Positions 11,557 to 24,340 are shown, counted from the first letter of the stretch. The stretch is 64,000 nt of DNA from Flaveria trinervia (GCA_025506515.1 CM046452.1:38664518-38728517), one strand, 5' to 3'. Program-made: numbers and translations. The notes: a model not told the origin generated them from the sequence alone.

Positions 11557-12120
11557 ATTGGTATCAGAGCATTGGCTCTTGATTACGTGTGATTCAATCA
11601 AGATTGATAAAAAGTTTGTGTTTTTGCACTAAAAACGCAATTTTGTGTCAAAAGTGATCTTGGACGTTCCCTGCTCATCAAAGTTTGGTTTCTACGGACT
11701 TAGGCAATTAGACCTTGCGAAATTTCGAATTTTACGGCTAAAACACATTTAACCTAGAAATTTTCGCAAAACAGCAGTTTCAGTTGCACGAGTGAGCCAT
11801 TCGCACGACTGGACCTCATTCGCATTGCTCAGACGCACGATTGGACCAAGTCCCATCTCCATTCGTACGATTGAACCATTCGTTAGCAGTGTTCATACGC
11901 ATCAGTTTCATTTGCATGACTGAACCGATCGCTTAGTTCAGTCGCACGATTGAACAATCGCATTGTTCATTCGGACGGATAGCCCAATCGCATTCATTCA
12001 GGCACACCAGTTGACAATTTGTTTTAGTAGACTTAAAGTTATTCGCCTGGAAGATCAATGTCAGATTTACTGCTAGGAAGGATCTAGGATCCAAGAAACT
12101 GCTGTTACTTGAGAGTGAGG
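11557..12120 (+). other. Element D primer-binding site and leader
   Basis: ATTGGTATCAGAGC directly after the LTR (11557-11570) is the usual plant copia primer-binding site complementary to initiator tRNA-Met. The leader that follows is non-coding. From about 11770 to 12010 it again contains the D palindrome family (cattcgcacgactgg, gttcagtcgcacgattg), so the motif is found in LTR, leader and pol-ORF spacer. Confidence 0.8.
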
Positions 12121-12235
12121 TGGAATCATAATTAAACCACCAAAGCTCTTAACATTAGATGATTTCCCCACTGAAAACAACGTTTTGAGATCTACTTAAT
12201 GGAGTGGATCCAAATCTATGGAAGCTATCGGATTG
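12121..12235 (+). pseudogene. Element D gag, N-terminal fragment
   Basis: Encodes IIKPPKLLTLDDFP and, after a stop, a W-containing segment that leads into the part resuming at 20403. This is the start of a UBN2-type gag. It is cut by element E, whose TSD gattg (12231-12235) falls inside the coding region. Confidence 0.6.
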
Positions 12236-13212
12236 TGTTGAATTCGATCTGCCCAAGATACATATTAAATTGATGTGGCTAGTGTGATATGATCCAAGTC
12301 GGGTCATACCCAATAACAGGCTAGACAAACACCTATAATATTTATTATTGATTTGATCAGTTAAATAAATATCAACACCAAAGGGTTTAGAAAATTGTTT
12401 TCTAAAAATAGATGCAGTTAAGAAATTGATAAATAAGATGGGTTTATTTATTAATTCTGAGAGATTACTTTATAATTGTTACTTAATGGTTAATTAACAT
12501 TATAAAATGAAACCATATAATGCATATAAGATGTTACAAATTAATTAACTTAAGTTTTAATTGATCATATTTAATGCTAGTTGGGTGTACAAAATAATAT
12601 GTAAATGTTACATATTATATTTTGTAATTCTTATAAAAACAAATTGCTAATAATACAAAAGGGAGCCACCCATTGGTGGCAGCAATGCTCGGCCCAAGGG
12701 CTGCCTTAGAGGCCAGCCATCTTGCTTTATCTAAGCAATTTGACACTCACAAGCAACATACATGCAATCCTTGGTTTTCTCTCAAGTGTGTGCAAAAGAA
12801 ATCCTCTCTTCCTCTTCTTGTTCACGATTTCTTCAAGTGGTTCAAGGCTGGATTTTCTTTCAGCTTTTAAAGGTTTTAAGCTGAAAAATTGGTGTTTGTA
12901 AGATCCTAGCATCAAAGGTTCTTCGTTTGTGGCTTGGGGTATAACTTCTTGAGGTCTTCTAGTTTGAAGATTCAGCCACAAGTTCATCTTTTTTTTGTGA
13001 ACCTTTCGATTTCCAGCAGCTCCAAAGGTTGTCTTTTTCACCCTCTTATGTTCTTTTATGTATGCACTTTCGTATAATTGATCCATGGTTGGGGGTTGCT
13101 TCTTAAATAGGCTTAAGAACCATCTTATTAACATGTTTTAAAACCTCATTCCGCTGCGTTTCTCATATATAATAATGTTTTTTGAGCTTTGATAAACTTG
13201 TTAAATCCTACA
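12236..13212 (+). repeat. Element E 5' LTR
   Basis: 977 bp from TGTTGAATTCGATC to AAATCCTACA, matching 19414-20402. TATAAAAAC at 12632-12640 is a likely TATA box. A small ORF in both copies (12673-12870 here) is probably fortuitous. Differences from the 3' copy are mostly one-base indels. Confidence 0.92.
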
Positions 13213-14642
13213 ATGGCATCAAGAGCCACTTATACGAATGCATACATTTTTTTTTCTGCTTGTTCACGGTTTTGTGGCGTTTGACACCACATACCCGTGA
13301 GTTAGAGGCTGTTTTGGTCACCCCTTTTGATGTTTTAAAGATGCCTCTTTATGCTTATTAGGATCTTTAAAACATTGATTGTTAGATGTTTGTTTGTATG
13401 ATCTAACCCATTTGTTCTTGGTTTATGTTGGCCAATAACATGGGCTCAAGGGGCTGCCAAAATCATTTTCTTTGTTTTGATATGTTGTTTGTGATTATGC
13501 ATAACAAAGCCTAGACCTTGTGGATTGTTTGATTGGTTATCATGTTATATTCATTTGGTTATGTAAAAGTTTATTTTATGTTTCTAGTCTTGGTTTTGTA
13601 ATTTATTTATCATATGGTATGTAATAAATAGATTAGGAGTTTATCTTTACTAGAAAAAATGTATTAGGATTGATATTTGTAAGGATGCTCAAAATCAAGA
13701 CTTGAAGAAAGGATGGACAAAAGGGATGCTGGAGATATGGATTCAAGTGGGAGTTTCTTTTGTCAACCATGTGTCATGTTCTTAACCCTTAGGACAAGAC
13801 CTTTTGACACACTTGTTTTGGCTAAACAAGTGTGCTCAATTTAGTATGCTTTGTTATGCATATATGTATTGTTTGGTTATGCTTGTTGAATGCTTATGAT
13901 GTTGTTTTGTTTTGGTTATTTGGATGTCATCAACAAACCATCACTAGAACAAGCTATTACAAGAAATTGGTTCTCAAATCATTAAGCAAAATTAAATGGG
14001 TCTATAAAAGGAGTTAATGGTTTGCAAAATAAAATGGGTTTTATTTAAAAGAACCAAATGGATACCACATGGTGAATGCATACAATCATATTGTACATGG
14101 TCTTTTCTAAAACAGTATTGTGACATTAAAAATCCCTTTTGTGTGAAACAAGTTAAACACCATCCTTTTACAAAAACTTAGTGTTACTTGCAAACTCTTA
14201 GTGGGATAAAGGTCACCTAACCACTTTGAGGGAACTTGTAACTTGAGGTGATAATGCCATGTTTGTGGGATAAAGGTCACCTAACCACTTATGTGGTAAA
14301 CTCACACGTGTGTGTAAGTAGGACGACTTGATTTATAAAATATATTGAATGGATCACCTAAAATGTGTATATAAAAGGTGTTGAGGGTAAACATGCCGTG
14401 TAAACATAAGGTGTTCAAACGATCCCATACCATTAGAAGTTGCAATGGGTTGCAATTGTCTTTTTTTGGACTACCTTGTTTATTAAATAATGGGATAAAG
14501 GTCACCTAACCAAATATTTAAATATAACGTTGGATTCAAAATTTTTTTTTTATTAATAGTCTATGAGAGTAAAGGGTATTAATAAATGAAATATATAATT
14601 ATATCAACGATTACTAAAATGGAACTTTGTAAAATCTTGTAG
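13213..14642 (+). other. Element E primer-binding site and long 5' leader
   Basis: TGGCATCAAGAGCC just after the LTR is a variant tRNA-Met-type primer-binding site. The 1.4-kb leader has no credible ORF. It carries three copies of a motif beginning GGGATAAAGGTCACCTAACC (14203, 14267 and 14492) and a conserved GTAAGTAGGACGACTTGA near 14314. Element F has both at equivalent places, so the leader is under constraint or recently shared. Confidence 0.78.
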
Positions 14643-15500
14643 ATGGCTGACCACACCAACGCTAATAACGATGTACCAAACCAAAACAACCAATCTCTTA
14701 GGGCGATCCTTCAAAGGGATCGTCTAACACCTAACAACTTCATGGATTGGTACCGCAACTTGAGAATTGTTCTCAAGCAAGAAAAGCGGGCCTACATTCT
14801 TGATGATCCCATCCCTGATGAACCTAACGAGGAAGATGTGGAGGCCTATAATGATTGGGTAAATATGTGGAAGATTCCGTCCAAGTCTCTTGCTTAATGT
14901 TAGCAAGTATGACACCCGAACTCCAAAAGGAGTATGAGCTCCATGGAGCCTATGACATGATCACTCAGTTGCGGGAAACGTTCCAGCAACAAGCTAGAGT
15001 GGAGCGCTTCGAAACGGTTCGAGCGCTTCATGCATGTCGCATGGAAGAATCCCAATCGGTTTCGTCTTATGTTCTTAAGATGAAAAGCCACATCGACCGC
15101 CTTCAAAGGCTAAATTGTCCTGTCTCAAAGGAGTTGGCCCAAGATTTGATCCTTAATGGACTATCTAAAAGGTTTGAGGCATTCGTCATGAATTACAACA
15201 TGAACGGATGGGACAAGAGCATAAATGAACTTCATTCGATGCTCAAATCAGCTGAGGCGGGAATGGGTAAAAGGGTTTTACCCGTTCTCACCATTAATGA
15301 AGGTGGGAGAAAAAAGAGGTCTCTACCCCCTCCTAAAGCAAATGTTGCAAAAGGAAAGGGCATGTTGGAAGAAAGGGGAAGATGGTTGTTAGGGCGGAGC
15401 CTCCAAAACCCAAGGAAAAGAAGCAAAAGGTTGCTGTAAACGACCCATGCTTCAAATGTGGTGAGATAGGGCATTGGATGAGAAATTGTCCAGTCTATCT
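14643..15500 (+). pseudogene. Element E gag
   Basis: Starts MADHTNANNDVPNQNN, then NNFMDWYRNLRIVLKQEKRAY, typical of copia gag of the UBN2_2 type. A frameshift near 14860 is followed by VEDSVQVSCLMLASMTPELQ, FQQQARVERFETVRALHACR and VSSYVLKMKSHIDRL. After another frameshift there is a CCHC zinc knuckle, CFKCGEIGHWMRNC (about 15450-15490). Gag would form the virus-like particle and bind the RNA. The ATG follows the leader directly and matches the start in F. Confidence 0.88.
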
Positions 15501-16136
15501 CAAGAGTTGAGAGAAAAGAGGGATGCAGGGCAAACCTCAGGTATAATTTACATGATACATGTTGAACTAAATGTTATTTCTTCTAACACATGGGTATTAG
15601 ATACCGGATGTGGAACTCACATTTGCAATTTATTGCAGGGGTTCAAAAGAAATGAGCATTATGCAAAAGGGGAAATAAGTCTATTCATGGGCAATGGTGC
15701 AAAGGTTCACGTTGAAGCCCAAGGAGACTACATTTTGAAGCTTCCAAGTGGTTTGGAAGTCATTTTATATAATGTATTATATGCTCCTAGTTTGACTAGG
15801 AACATAATTTTTGTTTCCCGTTTAAGACAATATGATTATGATTTCAAGTTTGTTGACAATGATATTCATGTTTCTTAAATCATTATGTTTTATTTTAAGG
15901 CCATACCTTGTAATGGTATTTATGAATTGGTTCATGAGAACACAACATATGAAAGCTCAATATACCAAGCAAGCACCAAAAGACTCAAATTAGATTTGAA
16001 TGATACCTACCTTTGGCATTGCCGTCTTGGTCATATAAACAAGAAACGTATACAAACACTTCAAAAGAACGGTCTTCTAAAAACAAATGAATATATTCAT
16101 TTGATGTATGTGAATCTTGTTTACAAGGAAAAATGA
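15501..16136 (+). pseudogene. Element E protease and GAG-pre-integrase
   Basis: NTWVLDTGCGTHICN has the catalytic aspartate in the DTGC form used by this copia group, followed by YAPSLTRNIIFVSRL. After a frame break, YFKAIPCNGIYELV leads to the pre-integrase domain with LWHCRLGHINKKRI, which has the two integrase zinc histidines. The paired cysteines (CESC) are present at about 16111-16122 in the neighbouring frame. Confidence 0.85.
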
Positions 16137-16760
16137 CTAAGGCACCCTTTAGTGGAACTAACGAAAGGGCAAAAGATTTATTAGGTATCATACATTCGGA
16201 TGTATGTGGTCCTTTTAAGCCAATGACTAGGAATGGTGAAAGATACTTCATTACCTTTATCGACAATTATAGTCGCTATGGGTATGTGTACTTATTAAGG
16301 CACAAAGATGAAGCTTTTGAAATGTTCAAAATCTTCAAGAATGAAGTAGAAAATCAACTCAACAGGTCAATTAAAATTCTCCGCACCGATAGAGGTGGCG
16401 AATACCTAAGTGATGTTTTTCAAGATCATCTTAGGAGCTGTGGGATTGTCTCACAACTCACTCCACGGGGAACACCACAACATAATGGTGTGTCTGAGAG
16501 GAGGAATCGAACCTTATTGGATATGGTTCGATCTATGATGGCTAGAAGCACATTACCTCTATCATTTTGGGGTTTCGCTTTGCTCTCCGCAGCCGTATTC
16601 TGAATATGGCCCCAACCAAAAAGGTGGAAAAGACACCTTTTGAGATATGGCATGGAAGAGTTCCATCCCTATCGTACTTAAGGGTCTGGGGTTGTGAGGT
16701 TTATGTAAGACTCCCACCCCAAACAAATTAGATGTCCGATCCACCAAGTGTATCTTTGTT
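16133..16760 (+). pseudogene. Element E integrase core
   Basis: IIHSDVCGPFKPMTRNGERYF, ILRTDRGGEYLSDVF and GTPQHNGVSERRNRTLLDM supply the D, D and E of the catalytic triad. A frameshift near 16600 breaks the C-terminal part, which continues as NMAPTKKVEKTPFEIWHGR in another frame. Confidence 0.88.
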
Positions 16761-16769
16761 GGATATCCT

Positions 16770-17870
16770 AGAGATTCTATGGGATATTATTTCTATGATC
16801 CACTGGAACAAAAGGTGTTTGTTGCCAGAAAGGGTGAGTTCTTAGAAACTAAGTTCCTTATGGAAGGAACTAGCAGTAGTAGAACAGTGGATCTTGAGGA
16901 GGATCAAGAACACAGCCCGATGCACGTTTGGTTGAAACTAGCACTCAACGAGAGGATGTTGAGGATGATCAAGCGGTTGATCAATACACACAAAACGTTC
17001 GCAGAAGTGGTAGAACTAGTAATCCACCTGAAAGATACGGATATTTCATGGATGGATGCTATGTGGTGGATTCAGATGAACCAGCCACATATCATGATGC
17101 AGTGTCCAATTTGGATTGTGACAAATGGCTTGAGGCCATGAACGTTGAGATGCAATCCATGTATGACAATCAAGTTTGGGAACTTGTTGAGCCACCTCAT
17201 AATTCCAAAGTAGTTGGAAGTAAGTGGGTTTTCAAGAAGAAAACCGATATGCATGGAAATTGGATACTTACAAAGCTAGACTTGTAGCAAAGGGTTTCAC
17301 TCAAACTCAAGGGGTTGATTATGATGAGACCTTCTCACCTGTTGCAATGCTTAAGTCTATTAGGATATTGTTTGCCATAGCAGCTCATTATGATTATGAG
17401 ATTTGGCAAATGGATGTCAAAACCGCTTTCCTAAATGGATATCTTGAGGAAGATGTCTATATGGTTCAGCCTGAAGGTTTTGTAAATCCAAAATATCCTA
17501 ATAAAGTATGCAAGTTAATGAAATCAATCTATGGATTGAAACAAGCATCAAGAAGTGGAATCACCGTTTTGATGATGAAGTAAAAAAATTTGGCTTCATC
17601 AAAAACGCTGATGAGGCTTGCGTGTATAAGAAGGCTAGTCGGAGCACAATAACCTTCCTAGTATTATATGTTGATGACATACTACTGTTTGGAAACGACA
17701 TTCCAACCATGGAAGGTGTAAAAACCTGGCTTGGAAGTTGTTTTTCCATCAAGGATCTTGGTGAAGCCGCTTATATTCTGGGAATAAGATCTATAGGGAT
17801 AGATCAAGACGGCTAATTGGTTTGAATCAAAGTGCATACATTGACAAAATCTTGAAAAGATTCAAGATGG
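16770..17870 (+). pseudogene. Element E reverse transcriptase
   Basis: Spans the integrase-RT linker, KWLEAMNVEMQSMYDNQVWELV, GSKWVFKKKTDM, LVAKGFTQTQGVDYDETFSPVAML, QMDVKTAFLNGYLEEDVYMV and IYGLKQASR. The polymerase box YVDDILLFGND is intact near 17667. At least three frameshifts (about 17140, 17270 and 17550) split it into overlapping pieces. A stop ends the last piece at 17816. Confidence 0.9.
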
Positions 17871-18677
17871 AAAACTCTAAGAAAGGTACTGTACCTATTC
17901 AGAGAGGGACAATATTAAGTACGACTCAATGTCCAAGCTCAAAGGAAGAGCAAAATAGATGAAGGCAATCCCATATGCATCTGCTATAGGATCCATCATG
18001 TATGCAATGATATGCACTAGACCAGACGTGTCTGCGCTTAAGCATGACAAGTAGATAACAGCAAAATCCTGGTGATAGTCATTGGATGGCTGTCAAGAAC
18101 ATTCTGAAGTACCTAAGGAGGACTAAGGACATGTTCTTGATCTACGGGTCTGGTGAAGAGGAACTCGTTGTAAAAGGTTATACGGATGCGAGTTTCCAAA
18201 CCGATCGAGATGATTCACGATCTCAATCGGGGTACATTTTTATTCTGAATGGGGGAGCTATTTCTTGGAAGAGCTCAAAGCAAGAAGTCGTAGCGTTGTC
18301 CACTACAGAGTCAGAATACGTCGCCGCTTCAATGGCAGCACAGGAAGCTGCATGGCTGAATTAATTCATAGCCGATCTAGGGGTAGTCCCCTCCATTCAG
18401 GATCCCCTAGAGATTTTGTGACAACGAGGGTGCGATTGCTCAAATCAAGGAACCTCGTGCTCATCAAAAGACTCGGCACATTGAACGGAGATTCAACTAC
18501 ATAAGGGATGAAGTTGAAAAAGGAAAGATATGTATTCGCAAAGTCCACACTGATAAAAACGTTGCGGATCCACTCACAAAGCTCCTTGAAAGGGCAAAGC
18601 ATGAAGGTCATGTTGTGCCATGGGACTTAGATATTCTAGTGACTGGGTTTGATGTTGTATTTGGATATTGGAACTAA
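17871..18677 (+). pseudogene. Element E RNase H
   Basis: IPYASAIGSIMYAMICTRPDV is followed by AVKNILKYLRRTKDMFLIYG, YTDASFQTDRDDSRSQSGYIF and VALSTTESEYVAASMA, the copia RNase H signature with catalytic D and E. A stop at 18362 is followed by a frame-shifted end with HIERRFNYIRDEVEKGKI and a natural C-terminus ...FGYWN ending at 18677. Confidence 0.88.
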
Positions 18678-19413
18678 TGTTATTTAACTTAATTGTATGG
18701 TTATAATTTCATTTGTTCTTCTATTTTAGCATGTTAAAATCCGTGAATAAATGAATTATTCTCAAACGTCCGTAGTCGATCATACTTATGGGAACAACCA
18801 TGATTATAAGACTATAATGAACTTGGATTGGTTGATATTCATAAGGCATGAATATAGAGCAAGAGGTTGCCACCAAAGGTTCATTGATGTCTATGGGATA
18901 TAGATATTGGACTGACTCGCTCTCAATTATTTCTGCATGGAATCTTTCTGATTAGTCATAAGAGATTTTGAGTAAAGGCAAATATCATTGAATCCTCAGA
19001 CCTGAGATACATATTGGGTCTTGATATTCACCAAGTGTTGTACTTTGACTTAGTTCTTTGCTGTCATGAAAATTGGTAGTACATAAGGCTGAGTTCATGT
19101 ATGATATGAGGTGATTGTGAGAGACGTATGTAGTCAAGATGGAATTTGCTCTTATTCGTTGAGAGTTAGATGTCTAAGGCCTGTTAAAATTAAATCATCG
19201 GAGAATGACAATTCTGTGTCTCTTGGATTTAATATGACATCTGTAACAAAAGGATAGATGATTGATTCACCTAAAACATTTTCAAGTAAGGTACTTGAAA
19301 GGGATAATGTTATTGAATGGCACTTAGTCATATACATTAGGGGTAGCAAACCGTTGCTAGGCGTCATTTGCTGCTTGCATCAATGTTCTATGAATCTTGT
19401 GCAAGTGGGAGAT
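18678..19413 (+). other. Element E 3' untranslated region and polypurine tract
   Basis: No coding signal. It ends with the purine-rich GCAAGTGGGAGAT (19401-19413) directly before the 3' LTR. Confidence 0.75.
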
Positions 19414-20402
19414 TGTTGAATTCGATCTGCCCAAGATACATATTAAATTGATGTGGCTAGTGAGATATGATCCAAGTCGGGTCATACCCAATAACAGGCT
19501 AGACAAACACCTATATATTTTATTATTGATTTGATCAGTTAAATAAATATCAACACCAAAGGGTTTAGAAAATTGTTTTCTAAAAATAGATGCACTTAAG
19601 AAATTGATAAATAAGATGGGTTTATTTATTAATTCTGAGAGATTACTTTATAATTGTTACTTAATGGTTAATTAACATTTATAAAATGAAACCATATAAT
19701 TGCATATAAGATGTTACAATTAATTAACTTAATTTTAATTGATCATATGTTAATGCTAGTTGGGTGTACAAAAATATATGTAAATGTTACATATTATATT
19801 TTGTAATTCTTATAAAAACAAATTGCTTTATAATACAAAAGGGAGGCCACCCATTGGTGGCAGCAATGCTCGGCCCAAGGGCTGCCTTAGAGGCCAGCCA
19901 TCTTGCTTTATCTAAGCAATTTGACACTCACAAGCAACATACATGCAATCCTTGGTTTTCTCTCAAGTGTGTGCAAAAGAAATCCTCTTTTCCTCTTTCT
20001 TGTTCACGATTTCTTCAAGTGGTTCAAGGCTGGATTTTCTTTCAGCTTTTAAAAGGTTTTAAGCTGAAAAATTGGTGTTGTAAGATCCTAGCATCAAAGG
20101 TTCTTCGTTTGTGGCTTGGGGTATAACTTTCTTGAGGTCTTCTAGTTTGAAGATTCAGCCACAAGTTCATCTTTTTTCTGAAACATTTCGATTTCCAGCA
20201 GCTCCAAAGGTTGTCTTTTTCACCCTCTTATGTTCTTTTATGTATGCACTTTCGTATAATTGATCCATGGTTGGGGGTTGCTTCTTAAATAGGCTTAAGA
20301 ACCATCTTATTAACATGTTTTAAAACCTCATTCCGCTGCGTTTCTCATATATATATATATATAATGTTTTATGAGCTTTGATAAACTTGTTAAATCCCTA
20401 CA
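19414..20402 (+). repeat. Element E 3' LTR
   Basis: 989 bp, same ends as the 5' copy. It has an expanded (AT)n run at about 20348-20363 and several homopolymer-length differences from 12236-13212. TATAAAAAC lies at 19811-19819. Confidence 0.92.
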
Positions 20403-21563
20403 GATTGGGTATAGTACGCCGGTGGGAGCCGATGGAGTAAAGCTAACCTTAGGAGGGATGACAGACGTGCAGAAAGTTAAATATAATGTAGAGAAGAGGG
20501 TTTACGCATTGATTACACAGTCTATCCCTAAAGACATTTTCCACCGGTACTCAGAATAAGCAGTCCAAGAAACTATGGGATGAGCTGGAAAAGAGGTACG
20601 ACGGGAATGCTTCGTTGAAGGCAATCAAGGCTAAGGAGTTAAAGAAGGAATTCGATAACTTCTCATCGATGGGAAACGAGTGTTTGGACGATGTTATAGA
20701 TAGATTCTACCATCTGATGAGTGAACTGCATACACATGGGATGGCTACTACCATGGAAGAGAAAGTTACTAACTTTGCAGACGGATTGCCGGAAAAGTGG
20801 GCTTCATTCGTGTCTAACTGAGACAGAATGGAATGCTGGCAATGCTGGATATAAATGACTTCATTCTAAAGCTACGAGAAGAAGCTCTTAGGATGAAGTA
20901 CAGAGCTCAGTAGTCTTCGTATATTCGGAATCCAGCTTTGTACAATGCCACGCCTCAAGCTAAGACATCTGGAGCACCTCTCCAGACTGCATTTGTGTCT
21001 AGCTCATCGGGTCCTTCACATGCTTCTCCTTCAGGATCAGACATGTCGGGGTCTTCTTGTACCCATCATATTGGATCTGAAACAAATGCTACTAGACTGA
21101 AGACCGAGAACCTTGGTAATGTGACTGTAGAAGTAGCTCGAGAACACATGCATCTTTTGGATGCAGTGGTTCATTCTTATGATGTACTTGTTGCTGGGAA
21201 GATTGGAAACTGCCATCTGGCAGACGAGGACTATGAGCAGGTGGACGAATGGAGCTTGAGAGAATGGACATAATGTGGGCCTTAGCTAGTGCTGTCCGGA
21301 GGGTGAAGAAGTTTGTGAAAAAGACCGGACAGAACTTGGTAGCTACTAAGGATACCACATTTGGCTTTGACAAGAGCAAAGTTACCTGCTTTAACTGTGG
21401 AGAGAAGGGGCACTTCAAGAGAGAATGTGTTAAGCCAAAGAAGACGAGTAACGGGAACCCATTCTCGTCCTTCACTCGTCAAGACAAGCAAGCAACTAGT
21501 TCTACTTCATCAAGCAAGGATCCAAAAGCCTTGACTGCTCATGATGATGAAGGACAGGACTAG
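20403..21563 (+). pseudogene. Element D gag, main part
   Basis: Resumes the gag cut at 12235: YSTPVGADGVKLTLGGMTDVQ, ALITQSIPKDIFHRYSE, a frameshift, then KLWDELEKRYDGNASLKAIK, LKKEFDNFSSMGNECLDDV and FADGLPEKWASF. This is a UBN2-type sirevirus gag. A CCHC zinc knuckle CFNCGEKGHFKREC lies at about 21391-21432. Frames change near 20560, 20830 and 21260. The product would package element RNA. Confidence 0.85.
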
Positions 21564-22830
21564 AGCTTTAGGTTTGTCTCTCAAGGGGAATCAAACATTG
21601 CAAGTGTAGAAGACATTGACGATGATTCCACGAGTGAAGGAGCTCTAGCAGTTGAGATAGCGATGTCAAATATTGAAGAGACAACTGCAACTGAGGTGAG
21701 CTACAAGCCTAAAGAGGAGAATACCACAGCAAAGACAGAAAAGACAGAATCACCAGAACCAGAGACATCTGATGCTGCGTTGATGGCTAACTCTTCTAAA
21801 CCAACTCAGGTAAGTAGCACTGACCAAATGTTTGATAATCATGCTTGTTCTGATTGTAATACGTTTAGAAATAGCATAGATGAGAAATTTGCTAGGTTAT
21901 TAGATCATAATGATAACTTAGTAAAAGATTTGCAACTGTGCACTGAGGCTAATAGAGTATTAAAACAAAATGAGCATAGTTACAAAGAAAATATAGACCT
22001 TTTGACTAAAAAGCTTAGGGAAACCGAAGTAGTTGCATTTAACCAAGCTAATGACATTAGGTACTATCTAAACTCCCTAGAAGACACTAAGAAGCAAAAG
22101 GCAGTTCTAGAAGTAGAAGTAACTCATTAAAATAGAAACTACACAGTTGGACAAGTTCATCACATAGTCCAACACTTAGTGAGAGAAAGAAACAACAGGG
22201 AGGGTTTGGGTTACAAAGTGGTTCCACCACCACCGAGACTTGATGAACACTAAGAGTAGACCAGTAAATAATAACCCCAACAAGGATCATGTGGTGTCTA
22301 CTCCTCTTGTTAGTGATCCAGATTCCTCATGTTCATCTATTGAATCTGGAAACAAACAAAAGGATGCCACTTCAAGGCAAAGGGTAAATTTCCTTGTGTT
22401 AATCTGGAAAAAGAATTTGAAAAGGTTAACTTAAAGTCAAGGTCAAACAGAGTCAAATCAGAACCTAAAAAGACTTCTAATGTTAATCTTTCACATGTTT
22501 TAAGTCAAAAACCAGTTAACCAAAAGGAAAAAGATGTTAAACATGTTAAAAAAGTTAACTTTGTTAAACAAGAGAAAACATCAAAAGAAACAGAGTCAAA
22601 ACCAATAGTGAGTGATGTTACTAGAGTGTCACACACGTCTCCACAAAGAAAGTTTAATCATAAAGTTGATAGCAGGTCGTGCTACAACTGTGGAGAATGT
22701 GGACGTATTGCTTCCTATTGTCCTTATTATCAGACTCCTAGGAAGAAGATTGAACTTCAGTACTCAAAACCTAGGTCTTCTAAGAGAAGTTCCTTGACTC
22801 CACCTAGATGAACTAGTGAACATAAAGTTC
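21564..22830 (+). pseudogene. Element D gag-pol linker with coiled coil and second knuckle
   Basis: Encodes an acidic S/T-rich stretch, then CSDCNTFRNSIDEKFARLLD and a long heptad-like region with DLQLCTEANRVLKQNEHSYK (about 21840-22130), predicted coiled coil. After several frames a second zinc-knuckle-like CYNCGECGRIASYC (about 22680-22721) has R in place of the usual H. The same arrangement occurs in B, where the second region has three knuckles. Confidence 0.7.
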
Positions 22831-23261
22831 AACCCTTAGTCAGTCGACTGTTTATCACAAACAGGCATTGCACAAATCTGGGTTATGGAAAGAGAAGTCA
22901 ACCTCTGAGAGAAAGAACAGAAGCTTGATTGAGACAGCACGGACTATGCTGGCAGACTCGAAACTGCCTATCCAATTTTGGGATGAGGCAGTTGCTAATG
23001 CGTGTTGTAACATCTTGTATTTTTAGGTTAAATTAAAGTTAACCTTGTTAAATTTGTTTACGGACCATTTTTGCCTAATATGAAACTTATGGGGTTCTTA
23101 TGTATATTGCTTTAATTTGTCTTTAATTTACTTAACTTGAAGGTTGATAATGTTAATGGATAAGTAATAAACATAATAAAGATTTTAATAATAACATTAA
23201 CAAGAAAAGATAGTAAATGATATAATAATAATAATCCTAAAAGTAATAGTAAAAGTTAATA

Positions 23262-23400
23262 ATGATAACATTAGTAATAATGATAATAAAAATATTAATA
23301 ACAATTCGACTACTACTACTAATAATAATAATAATAACAATAATAATAATAATAATAATAATAATAATCATAATCATAATAAAATTAATAATTGTAGAAT
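23262..23400. repeat. (AAT)n-rich microsatellite in solo LTR
   Basis: A run of AAT/ATA units with few interruptions. A similar AAT tract is found at the same relative place in both G LTRs (about 38066-38150 and 44720-44800), so it belongs to the LTR family. Confidence 0.8.
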
Positions 23401-24263
23401 ATATTAAACTTAAAAAGGGTTTTAAAAGAAGGTTAGGGGGCTTATTGTCACTCTTGAAAATTTAGAAGAATGTTTTAAACATGAAATGTTAACCATAAAA
23501 CCACAGGGACTAAAGGTGTCAAAACCAAAACCCAATTTCCCCTCCACTCTTTCACCCGTATTTCCGGCGGGACTATTCTGGCCACCGCCGGCGACCCTCC
23601 GGCGAGCCAAACACCCAAAAATCAATCGCTTTTAACACCCAAAACCGTTCCAAATCGATTCCTTCGCCTATTTCGAACTTGAATGCATCAATTAACTGTC
23701 TTTAATCATCGGTTATGGGTGTAATCGAATGAGAAACCGAAATAATTAACCCACCGAACCGTTGGACCATTAAACCATAATAATCATTCGATTAAATGAA
23801 CCTAAACGACTACCTAACTACACCTAATCGTTCTCAACTCTCGATTACACATGAAACACACACAAATTGGCATAACCAAAGTTCTCTGAACCGCGACCTG
23901 TGCACACTCGAACACTATCAACAGGGCCTCAATACCTAAAATTGATAAGGGGTTTTTAGTGCTAGTGATCATTAGAAGCTACCCACGAGTTTAATTAGGT
24001 TACCATGGACAATTACGCATCAATCGTGCACCTGCGGCCGCGTTTTGCTCTCGGTCGATCTTGATAGCATCTCGAACAAAGAAACGGGTAATTGGTCACG
24101 TCAAACCACTTGTCTATAAATGGGGATTAAAATCCCCATGATTCCAGTTGTTTACAAAACCGAATTGAACTTTGATTTGGATCAAGAACAATCTAGGGTT
24201 CATATGGTTTTGGGGATTCATTGAGATTGTGTTTTTAAAAAAATTAAAACTCAAGTTTTGTCA

Positions 24264-24340
24264 GGCTTAGGCGCCCAGCCTAATGGTAAATTGTGCCCAT
24301 GCGATTCCAGAGGTCCCGGGTTCGACCCCGGGCAACCTCC
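24264..24340 (+). ncRNA. tRNA-like Pol III unit in solo LTR S
   Basis: A 77-bp tRNA-like sequence. The A-box-like AGCCTAATGG (24277-24286) lies about 43 bp before the B box GGTTCGACCCC (24319-24329), the spacing of a real tRNA. A T-run follows within 10 bp (24343-24355). The 5' end does not pair with the 3' ACCTCC, so no acceptor stem forms. It is tRNA-derived or SINE-head-like rather than a working tRNA. The same unit is present in both G LTRs. Confidence 0.7.

Larger units (their letters stand above)
12231..20407 (+). mobile_element. Element E: Angela/BARE-like copia inside D gag
   Basis: LTRs at 12236-13212 and 19414-20402 have perfect TSDs gattg (12231-12235 and 20403-20407). The internal region has the order primer-binding site, leader, gag, protease, integrase, RT, RNase H, polypurine tract. 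RT segments such as YKARLVAKGFTQTQGVDYDE and YDYEIWQMDVKTAFLNGYL match what I recall of the Angela/BARE group. The element is full length but has many frameshifts. Confidence 0.9.

Noticed and set aside
12673..12870. Small ORF in the E LTRs (also 19764-20126)
   Set aside because: Present in both LTR copies only because they are repeats; the lengths differ through indels, and no known domain is seen.
23262..23400. AAT tracts as a special signal
   Set aside because: Simple microsatellites carried by the LTR family; length differs freely between copies.
24264..24340. A functional nuclear tRNA gene
   Set aside because: A and B boxes are present but the acceptor stem does not pair and the anticodon arm is poor; listed as tRNA-like only.
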